This document shows, in pieces, positions 5,620-11,629 of a stretch of 12,073 nt of DNA. The DNA lies in NCBI GenBank assembly GCA_013335235.1, contig JAAXVZ010000018.1, positions 1 to 12,073 on the forward strand, read 5' to 3'. The notes beneath the pieces were generated by a model. The model saw nothing but the letters and a program-made list of their open reading frames with translations, ran no database searches and was not told the origin of the DNA. This DNA is from Nanobdellota archaeon (GTDB lineage: Archaea; Nanobdellota; Nanobdellia; Woesearchaeales; GW2011-AR15). Each line of letters begins with the position of its first letter. The first letter of the stretch is position 1. Position numbers and translations under genes: made by a program.

Positions 5620-6942
5620 ATGCTTGACCCTCTTATCTCAGAGATTGATAAAGGCGTTTTTGAGGTCATAGACTATACTAAGCTCGCTGTTGCAGATGAT
5701 AGCCGTCTAGAAGCAAGAGTGAGCCAGGACTCCTCAGATTATATTCCCTTGCCTTCAGATTATGCGCCAAGGTCTTGGCTTCTTGTTGACATGCCGGAAT
5801 CCAAAGAGAAATTCAGTGAAGATATCCCAACACAATCAGATTACAGGGAATGCCGCGTCTCAATCAAGCACTCTGCTGCCCCTAAACTTTCTTTCCAGGA
5901 ACCATATTTAGATGTGCAGCTTCCAATAGGTAGATATGCTGTTCCATTGCCTGACTTAGCTGAGGCGAAGTCACTGACACTGAACAATCACGAGATGTAC
6001 AGGCTCAAGGATTCTCTTAGGGGATTTGCAAGCATAATCATGCCACCTTTCAGCGCAGAGCATTTTGAGAAGATAAAGGCGAGTGTCGAGAGATATGTCC
6101 CTTATTGGCAAGACCGATTCACCTTAGGTGAGGATAGCGTGAATGAATCATGGCATCTCATCATGGAGGAATTGAAGGCAGGGCTCACTGCAGCAGTTGA
6201 CCGAATCAGCACCAAGTATTCTGCAGCAAGGCACATGGTCGTGGATGTCAATAGGGGGATTTGCATATTTACAGACGTCACTTCTTTTGACATGGACGGC
6301 AGGGAATACCTGGTGCCATTGAACCTGACAGGCATGCATTTGTTTACAGATCAAAGGGATCTTGTGTCCAGCGGCATATTCCAGGAAGACACAATCGTTC
6401 AGTACATAGATAATCTGAGGAAGAGGACAAACCTACCAGCTGAAACAGAATATGGCACATTGTCCAGGCTATCTGATGAGCTTTTTTCAGATAGAGGTGA
6501 GCCGATACAATTCCTATCCCAGTTGCAAGATGGAGGAGCCTATCTTTTTCCAGGGACATATGTCGGGCATTTCCTGGCGATAGCAGATGAGGTCCTTCCG
6601 GCAGCGGATCATTGCGATATCCTCTTTTCGAGAGGCATATCGCTCGTATTACTGGCGACAAGAGAAGAGGATATACCAAGACAGATGAAGATACACCGCC
6701 TCCACCTGACAGATCTCGAGAAAGATGAATGCGTGCTTGATCTGATGGGTGACAGGGTCCTGACACCGATATATCCGCTTCAGGATAAAGGAAAGCTTGT
6801 GGATGCAACATCAATGAAAGACAGGTTAAATGAATCTGTCAGCGCCAGGAATACAGAATATATGAATAGGGAACCTTGGCTGAGGCTTACAAGGTCTCCT
6901 AGGCTAAATGAGCTCCCTTATTTCATCTATGCTAGAGACTAA
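5620..6942 (+). CDS. Hypothetical soluble protein, 440 residues
   Basis: Not recognised. There is no signal peptide and no membrane segment, and only four cysteines, so it is probably cytoplasmic. The first ~120 residues look like strands and loops (SDYIPLPSDYAPRSWLLVDMP; LDVQLPIGRYAVPLPDL). Residues about 125-205 look helical (MYRLKDSLRGFASIIMPPF, FEKIKASVERYVPYWQDRF, WHLIMEELKAGLTAAVDRIS). The rest is mixed alpha/beta, including MVVDVNRGICIFTDVTSFDMDG and ISLVLLATREEDIPRQMKIHRLHLTDLE. I see no nucleotide-binding loop, metal-binding cluster or known catalytic motif. Codon use resembles its neighbours, arguing against recent transfer. Its TAA stop is interlocked with the TAG stop of the convergent dUTPase gene, leaving no room for separate terminators. 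Confidence 0.7.
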   Translation: MLDPLISEIDKGVFEVIDYTKLAVADDSRLEARVSQDSSDYIPLPSDYAPRSWLLVDMPESKEKFSEDIPTQSDYRECRVSIKHSAAPKLSFQEPYLDVQLPIGRYAVPLPDLAEAKSLTLNNHEMYRLKDSLRGFASIIMPPFSAEHFEKIKASVERYVPYWQDRFTLGEDSVNESWHLIMEELKAGLTAAVDRISTKYSAARHMVVDVNRGICIFTDVTSFDMDGREYLVPLNLTGMHLFTDQRDLVSSGIFQEDTIVQYIDNLRKRTNLPAETEYGTLSRLSDELFSDRGEPIQFLSQLQDGGAYLFPGTYVGHFLAIADEVLPAADHCDILFSRGISLVLLATREEDIPRQMKIHRLHLTDLEKDECVLDLMGDRVLTPIYPLQDKGKLVDATSMKDRLNESVSARNTEYMNREPWLRLTRSPRLNELPYFIYARD

Positions 6943-7367
6943 TGTCTCCCCGTGCTTCCGAATCCGCCTTCACCCCTTGATGTGTCATCAAGGTCTGCAA
7001 CTTCTTTTAGCATAGCGCTGACAACAGGCTGTATTAATAATTGTGATATTTTCATGTCCCTCTTCACTTCAAAATTATCTTTTCCGAGGTTCTTCACTAC
7101 TATCTGGATCTCTCCTCTATAGCCTGCGTCGATGACTCCGGCTAGGCAGTGGATAGAGCTCTTTGCAGCGTATCCTGATTTATCCCAAACCAATCCCACA
7201 AAGCCTTGCGGTATTGCGACTTTGACTCCAGTCGGCACAAGTTTTGTCTCTCCTGGAGAGATGACGCATTCGATAGCAGATCGAAGGTCTATTCCAGCAT
7301 CACCAGGGTGAGCATAGGAAGGCGTTGTCATATCAGCATGCATCTTCAGTACTTTCACTTCTACCAT
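6939..7367 (-). CDS. dut: dUTP diphosphatase (trimeric dUTPase family)
   Basis: Hydrolyses dUTP to dUMP and pyrophosphate, keeping uracil out of DNA and supplying dUMP for thymidylate synthesis. All five trimeric-dUTPase motifs are present in order in 142 residues: motif 1 HPGDAGIDLRS (20-30), motif 2 DKSGYAAKSSI (62-72), motif 3 AGVIDAGYRGEI (76-87) with catalytic Asp 80, motif 4 RDMKISQLLIQPV (103-115) and the C-terminal lid motif 5 RGEGGFGSTG (131-140). Motif 2 has Lys where many family members have Arg. The intact motif 3 and lid favour dUTPase over dCTP deaminase. It is transcribed against its left neighbour with a four-base overlap, and diverges from the DUF1295 gene across 53 bases. 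Confidence 0.95.
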   Translation of the reverse strand: MVEVKVLKMHADMTTPSYAHPGDAGIDLRSAIECVISPGETKLVPTGVKVAIPQGFVGLVWDKSGYAAKSSIHCLAGVIDAGYRGEIQIVVKNLGKDNFEVKRDMKISQLLIQPVVSAMLKEVADLDDTSRGEGGFGSTGRH

Positions 7368-7390
7368 GTCTTCATCAGATTAGCCAATTG

Positions 7391-7398
7391 ATTTTAAG
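7391..7398. promoter_or_regulatory. Possible shared TATA element between dUTPase and DUF1295 genes
   Basis: ATTTTAAG read on the + strand, CTTAAAAT on the - strand. It sits at the midpoint of the 53-base gap, about 27 bases from each start codon (7367 on -, 7421 on +), the spacing of a leaderless promoter in both directions. The sequence is a weak TATA match. A second candidate, TATTTTAT at 7427-7434, would instead serve a + strand start at ATG 7460. Confidence 0.4.
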
Positions 7399-7420
7399 CA
7401 TTGCGTTTTAGGCAAGCCAG

Positions 7421-8218
7421 ATGGAATATTTTATTAACGCAGCTTACTTGATACTTGAAATGGACTACCTATTTTTCTCGTTTCTTGTGACAATTCTTAT
7501 CCAGATGCTGGGTTTCATCATCGCCTTCATGAAGAAAACAGACAAATTAACAGACATGTTCTACGGGTTAGGTTTCATAGTCCTGGCAGGCTATTGGTTT
7601 TTTCAAGGGCAGCATGATCTATTTAGAACCCTCCTCTTCTTTATGATAATTCTCTGGGCGATCAGGCTTTCGGTTTTCCTTTTCATCAGGATCAGCAAGA
7701 TTAAGAAAGATGATAGGTTCGATGCGATGCGGCAGAGTTTTTTCAGATTCGGAGGCTTCTGGCTTTTGCAGGCAGTAGCTATATTTGTGATAAGCCTCTC
7801 TTTTGTCATAGCTCTCCAGAAAAAGGATATGCAGGTTGCTGCGCTTAGCGCTTTTGGGTTATGCGTATGGGTTTCAGGATTTATTATAGAAGGTATTAGC
7901 GACTACCAGAAGTTCAAGTTCAAGCAGGCAAATTCCGGATTCATAAAAACAGGATTATGGAAATATTCCCGCCATCCAAACTACTTTGGGGAGATATTAT
8001 GCTGGGTAGGAGTCTATATATATTGTGTCCCTTTATTTTTCGGGCTAGAGCACCTTGCGATTGTAAGCCCGGTATTTATCGCATCACTTCTCATATTTGT
8101 AAGTGGCATACCTATACTTGAGAAAAACGCGGATATTAGGTATGGCAAGGACAAGCAATATCTTGAATATAAAAAAAAGACAAGTGTCCTTATCCTTCTT
8201 CCTCCAAAATCTGATTAA
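7421..8218 (+). CDS. DUF1295 / steroid 5-alpha-reductase-like integral membrane protein
   Basis: 265 residues with about six to seven hydrophobic segments (roughly 16-36, 48-62, 68-90, 112-132, 141-158, 194-208, 212-230). The C-terminal half is diagnostic: GFIIEGISDYQKFKFK (153-168), SGFIKTGLWKYSRHPNYFGEI (172-192) and SGIPILEK (228-235) with YLEYKKKTSVLILLPP near the end. This is the DUF1295 branch of the steroid 5-alpha reductase / isoprenylcysteine methyltransferase superfamily, whose members bind NADPH or SAM; in an archaeon the substrate may be a lipid or isoprenoid, but that is inference. ATG 7460 (residue 14) is an alternative start that would remove a hydrophobic N-terminal extension and has its own TATA-like sequence at the right distance. 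Confidence 0.85.
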   Translation: MEYFINAAYLILEMDYLFFSFLVTILIQMLGFIIAFMKKTDKLTDMFYGLGFIVLAGYWFFQGQHDLFRTLLFFMIILWAIRLSVFLFIRISKIKKDDRFDAMRQSFFRFGGFWLLQAVAIFVISLSFVIALQKKDMQVAALSAFGLCVWVSGFIIEGISDYQKFKFKQANSGFIKTGLWKYSRHPNYFGEILCWVGVYIYCVPLFFGLEHLAIVSPVFIASLLIFVSGIPILEKNADIRYGKDKQYLEYKKKTSVLILLPPKSD

Positions 8219-8288
8219 GTCTCTTATGTAACGATTTGATATAACAATTATATTCTTTCAAATCATATTATCTGGTTCGGCGACAGGC

Positions 8289-8402
8289 ATGAAACAAGTG
8301 ATTCAGAAAAAGGACGGAAGAATCTGCGGGAGTCTATTTGATAATGATGGATTCTTGATATATAATTCCCGCGATGAGGTCAATAAGCTATTCAACCTTT
8401 GA
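8289..8402 (+). CDS. Putative small protein, 37 residues
   Basis: An ATG-to-TGA frame beginning MKQVIQKKDGRICGSLFD and ending in RDEVNKLFNL. Composition is protein-like (alternating charged and hydrophobic residues, Gly and Asn/Asp turns, one Cys) rather than the low-complexity result expected of AT-rich spacer. The frame is open upstream to 8232 without another ATG. CATATTA at 8264-8270 is a weak TATA candidate about 22 bases before the ATG; no Shine-Dalgarno is evident. The 3' end overlaps the convergent RNase D gene by 11 bases. I do not recognise a family. It could be a genuine microprotein, a truncated gene, or chance. Confidence 0.4.
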   Translation: MKQVIQKKDGRICGSLFDNDGFLIYNSRDEVNKLFNL

Positions 8403-9438
8403 CTTTTTGCAATTCTTCTCTTTGCCAAGGCCTGAGCATGTCAAGATTGCCTGCAATGACTGCATCCCTTGCCTGATCCTTGCTCAGTATGAGGAATCCC
8501 TGGATGCCGATCTTTGCTGCCGCCATGTCTCTTTTCTCAAGAAGCTTCTCCATTTCTTCCTTCTGCCTTGGGGTCATCTTTTTCACATCCCTGTGTGGCA
8601 TATCAAGCCTTTCCTTCCGCCCTTTTTCCTGTTCCCTGAAAAACAGGTCTGCCTTTGCGCGGACTATAGGATGCACGCCTCTTTGCGACCGCCAGTAGGT
8701 TAGGCTTGGGGTAGATAGGGTCAGATCTACCAAGACCCTGTTAGGTATGAGGAAATGTATTGGCCTGTCCACCTGTTTTGCAAGGCTGTCACGCAGATTA
8801 TATAGCCTGAACAGGATTGCGCGCTGGCTCTCTGTCATCTTGGTCAGTCCCTTCAGTCCCCAGAAACCGCCTTCTTCATATTCCACATTCGTTGTCTCAA
8901 GTGCCGCAAACTCCTGAACTGCCCACTGCAGCCTGCCTTTATCCTGAAGTTCTTTTTTCATCCTATCTCTTAGCATCAGCATATAATGGCTGTCTTTCAC
9001 TGCATATTCAATCATTTCAGGAGACAAAGGCCGCCTTGTCCAGTCTACCTTCTGGAATTTCTCTTCTTTCTCTATCCCAAAATATTTTTTGAGGACAATG
9101 CCAAGCCCGACCTCAGGCATACCTAATAAATACGCAGCGATCTGCGTATCAAATATATTTTTCAGGCGCATGTTATATTGTGTGTACAAAATCCTGAGAT
9201 CAAAGCTTATCCCATGCATGACCTTCTGCCTTGCAGGATCCTCGAGGACGCGCTTGATGGGCGCTATATCTCTTATCCTAAGGGCATCTATCAGGATATC
9301 TGCTTTGTCTGTAGATATCTGAAACGTGGCCACATATGTCCCGTAATGGTGAAGGTTATTCTCGCATTCGATATCTAATCCAATATCCCCTTCAAGCTTC
9401 AGATCGTTCAGCTTTTCAGGAGTATCTATGTAAATCAT
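8392..9438 (-). CDS. rnd: Ribonuclease D-like 3'-5' exonuclease (DEDDy + HRDC)
   Basis: Trims 3' ends of tRNA and other small RNAs in organisms where it is characterised. 348 residues, close to the roughly 370 of bacterial RNase D. The DEDDy catalytic set is present: Exo I LDIECE (Asp 22, Glu 24), Exo II HGISFDLRIL (Asp 80), Exo III EYAVKDSHYM (Tyr 145, Asp 149). The segment QKVDWTRRPLSPEMIEYA (129-146) is a hallmark of RNase D rather than of DNA polymerase proofreading domains. An HRDC nucleic-acid-binding domain follows (about 203-280; LYNLRDSLAKQVDRPIHFLI), and a charged C-terminal part rich in Lys/Glu. RNase D is mainly bacterial and eukaryotic, so its presence here is notable. Leaderless promoter, immediately after the ZIP gene's stop. 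Confidence 0.9.
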   Translation of the reverse strand: MIYIDTPEKLNDLKLEGDIGLDIECENNLHHYGTYVATFQISTDKADILIDALRIRDIAPIKRVLEDPARQKVMHGISFDLRILYTQYNMRLKNIFDTQIAAYLLGMPEVGLGIVLKKYFGIEKEEKFQKVDWTRRPLSPEMIEYAVKDSHYMLMLRDRMKKELQDKGRLQWAVQEFAALETTNVEYEEGGFWGLKGLTKMTESQRAILFRLYNLRDSLAKQVDRPIHFLIPNRVLVDLTLSTPSLTYWRSQRGVHPIVRAKADLFFREQEKGRKERLDMPHRDVKKMTPRQKEEMEKLLEKRDMAAAKIGIQGFLILSKDQARDAVIAGNLDMLRPWQREELQKVKG

Positions 9439-9459
9439 AAGGTATAATTCACATAGCTA

Positions 9460-9469
9460 TTATAAAAAA
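9460..9469 (-). promoter_or_regulatory. TATA box for the RNase D gene
   Basis: On the - strand TTTTTTATAA, centre about 26 bases from the ATG at 9438. It directly abuts the stop codon of the upstream ZIP gene (9470-9472). The T6 run could double as a terminator for that gene. Confidence 0.55.
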
Positions 9470-10273
9470 TTATCCGAATGCGACATCTAATACCATCATC
9501 ACTGCAAACCCAAGCATCGCGCCAAGTGTCGCCATGTCGGCATTGCCGCCTGTCTGCGATTCAGGTATCAGCTGCTCTATCACAACAAAGATCATCGCGC
9601 CTGCTGCAAACCCCAACGCATATGGGAGTATCGGCCTGAAAAAAAATACAGCAGCAGCGCCAAGGACTCCTGCGACAGGCTCGACAAGGCCGGAAGCCTG
9701 TCCCCAGAAGAAGCTCTCTTTCCTTGATTTCTTCTCCTGCATCAATGGGAATGAGACAGCCATGCCTTCAGGAAGGTTCTGGATTCCGATCCCTATAGCA
9801 AGGGCGATTGCGCCTGCGAGGGTTGCAGAAGGGAGGTCTGCAGCGACTGCGCCGAATGCGACGCCAACAGCAAGGCCTTCTGGGAAATTATGCAGCGTTA
9901 TCGCAAGCACGAGGAGGATGCTTTTTTGCCACTGCGTCTTCACTCCCTCTGCCTCTGAGACAGGCAGCCACAGATGCAGGTGAGGCAGCAGCATGTCTGC
10001 TAGCCGTAAGAATGCGCCGCCGAGCAGGAATCCTACTGTCGCCGGCAGCCACGGGAACCTGAGGCCCTCTGACATGGCGATGGCTGGCGCAAGAAGTGAC
10101 CAGAAAGATGCAGCAATCATGACTCCTGCAGCAAATCCGAGCATGGTATCAAGGAGCCTTTTGTCGAAGTTCTTGATGAAGAACACAGAGGCAGCGCCTA
10201 TCGCAGTCATGCCCCATGTGAATGTTGTCGCAAGCAGCGCCTGGATGATTGGTGACATAGATTGAAATTCCAT
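9470..10273 (-). CDS. ZIP family metal (zinc) transporter
   Basis: Imports Zn2+ or other divalent metals across the cell membrane. 267 residues from ATG 10273, with about eight hydrophobic segments. The metal-binding helices are plain: LAITLHNFPEGLAVG (123-137; His 128, Asn 129, Glu 132) and GIGIQNLPEGMAV (161-173; Asn 166, Glu 169), forming the binuclear site of ZIP proteins. Further conserved acidic residues are in SGLVEPVAG (194-202) and VIEQLIPES (231-239). The loop between helices 3 and 4 is short (PHLHLWLPVSEAEG) and only weakly His-rich. It resembles the GufA/ZupT branch. A TTG at 10297 is in frame but without support; ATG 10258 (MSPIIQALL) is a second plausible start. Downstream RNase D has its own promoter. 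Confidence 0.92.
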   Translation of the reverse strand: MEFQSMSPIIQALLATTFTWGMTAIGAASVFFIKNFDKRLLDTMLGFAAGVMIAASFWSLLAPAIAMSEGLRFPWLPATVGFLLGGAFLRLADMLLPHLHLWLPVSEAEGVKTQWQKSILLVLAITLHNFPEGLAVGVAFGAVAADLPSATLAGAIALAIGIGIQNLPEGMAVSFPLMQEKKSRKESFFWGQASGLVEPVAGVLGAAAVFFFRPILPYALGFAAGAMIFVVIEQLIPESQTGGNADMATLGAMLGFAVMMVLDVAFG

Positions 10274-10296
10274 ATTCTTCTTATTTACGTCATACA

Positions 10297-10305
10297 ATTA
10301 ATATG
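10297..10305 (-). promoter_or_regulatory. Candidate TATA box for the ZIP gene
   Basis: On the - strand CATATTAAT, centre about 28 bases before the ATG at 10273; this spacing supports that start over the in-frame TTG at 10297. Confidence 0.4.
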
Positions 10306-10366
10306 TTTGCTTTCAGGCAGCAGCAGCTCTAGTGAATTTCAGGAAGAGCATACCCAATTAATAAAG

Positions 10367-10374
10367 TTTAAATA
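10367..10374 (+). promoter_or_regulatory. TATA box for the 401-residue surface protein gene
   Basis: TTTAAATA, a consensus archaeal TATA box, centred about 53 bases before ATG 10424. Transcription should start near 10395, giving a leader of about 25-30 bases that contains AGGTAGG at 10413-10419, a plausible Shine-Dalgarno. This gene is therefore not leaderless, unlike the other monocistronic genes here. Confidence 0.6.
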
Positions 10375-10423
10375 ATATGGTAGCAGACAAGAATCCATAA
10401 CTCAAAAAATACAGGTAGGAACT

Positions 10424-11629
10424 ATGGGAAAAAAAGGGGAAATAAATAAATTGTATATTTTGTTGGCCTGCATCGCTGTGTCACTCTTTTTATTGGTGAT
10501 ATATTCTTTTATATATACACCAAAGGCACCGGTTATATCTGCTCCGCCAGAATACAAGCCGCCTGTCAAGGATGTGCCTAGCGTACCTGATCCGAACACA
10601 TTCCAATCCAAGAGGACGATAGATGTTGTTGAAGGGATGAAAAGCTGGACATCAGACTTCAATATGTACCTTGATTGTCAGGGAAATCCAGAACCCGCGC
10701 CAGAGAACATACCAGCCACAAAGATATGGGCGCTCCTGGCATACGCCTCTATGTATGATTCGACAGGGGACCAGATGTATATACCTAAAATCAGGGAACT
10801 TGAAGAGAGCTTGTACTATATCCATGGTTTTTTCTATAGGAATTCAGTAAAAAAAGATTACCCTGAATGGGATTACTATGGTGCCAATCTCTCACAAGCA
10901 AGCTTCCTGAGCCTAAAGGTCATGACTGACAGGATGAACGCAGCATATTCTCTCTTGAAGGGCAAGGGTGTCTTGAAGAATGAAGTGCTATTCGAAAAGA
11001 TGATTGTTGAGAATGGAGTTGGTCTATCTAAGATGGATGTCTACGTTCCCCAAGCGCAGACAGCATCTATGATCTCCACATCTTTATCTGCAACATTGCC
11101 TTACATGACAGATTCCGGTTATTCTGAGGCAGAAAAACAAAAAGTCTCATATGAAGCAAGCTACTGGGCAAATGAGAGCTGGAGGCTTTCATATGCGGAT
11201 AATATAGAGAGATGTTGGGCCATAATGGCGCAGTACGATTACCTTAAAGCCACAGGGCAGAGCACAACAGAACTAGCAACGTTCTTTTTTGCGCCAATTA
11301 AAGAAACCATCTTAACAAAAGAGCAGGTTGTTGCACCTGTTGAGTTGCAGCCCTGCATGGAAGTGCTCTATGATTTATATAAGGATAGTGATGGTGTCAA
11401 AGATAACAGGCAAAAAAAATATCTTCAGAATTTTGTAGAATTGAACAATGCATTGCTTGCAGAGACCCAGCTTAAGCCCGAAGAATGTGATGGAAAACAG
11501 GCATTTGGGCTGAAGGTCGGTGCAGTAGGTGGTGATCCTAACAGGGTATTCCTGTCGGATAATGCATATCAGTTATATTTGATTACAAGACCTGAACTTA
11601 AAGATGAAGTCGATGTGGTGATACCATGA
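10424..11629 (+). CDS. Membrane-anchored extracytoplasmic protein, function unknown, 401 residues
   Basis: A short basic N-terminus (MGKKGEINK) precedes one transmembrane helix (about residues 9-31, LYILLACIAVSLFLLVIYSF), then a Pro-rich linker (33-58) and a large domain, so the protein is probably anchored with its bulk outside. The domain is mostly helical, with repeated segments of similar feel: KIWALLAYASMYDSTGDQMY, YEASYWANESWRLSYADNIE, CWAIMAQYDYLKATGQS, CMEVLYDLYKDSDGVKD and SDNAYQLYLITRPEL. This spacing of aromatic helices hints at an alpha/alpha-toroid (six-hairpin glycosidase or terpenoid-cyclase type) fold, but no catalytic motif can be named, so this is weak inference. Its TGA overlaps the ATG of the Hint-domain gene (ATGA), implying co-translation and a shared role. 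Confidence 0.72.
   Translation: MGKKGEINKLYILLACIAVSLFLLVIYSFIYTPKAPVISAPPEYKPPVKDVPSVPDPNTFQSKRTIDVVEGMKSWTSDFNMYLDCQGNPEPAPENIPATKIWALLAYASMYDSTGDQMYIPKIRELEESLYYIHGFFYRNSVKKDYPEWDYYGANLSQASFLSLKVMTDRMNAAYSLLKGKGVLKNEVLFEKMIVENGVGLSKMDVYVPQAQTASMISTSLSATLPYMTDSGYSEAEKQKVSYEASYWANESWRLSYADNIERCWAIMAQYDYLKATGQSTTELATFFFAPIKETILTKEQVVAPVELQPCMEVLYDLYKDSDGVKDNRQKKYLQNFVELNNALLAETQLKPEECDGKQAFGLKVGAVGGDPNRVFLSDNAYQLYLITRPELKDEVDVVIP

Noticed and set aside
6344..6814. 156-codon - strand frame within the 440-residue gene
   Set aside because: The + strand frame is longer, has a well-placed promoter and balanced composition; the antisense frame has none of these.
8233..8264. Inverted repeat GATTTGA / TCAAATC with an 18-base spacer after the DUF1295 gene
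   Set aside because: Only seven AT-rich pairs in AT-rich spacer; expected often by chance and not followed by a T-run, so not called as operator or terminator.
9534..9983. 149-codon + strand frame over the ZIP gene
   Set aside because: Antisense shadow of a confident ZIP transporter; Ala/Pro/Ser-rich and without promoter.
10274..10297. TTG start for the ZIP transporter at 10297
   Set aside because: It adds eight polar residues, has no ribosome site, and the candidate TATA box overlaps it, so the ATG at 10273 fits better.
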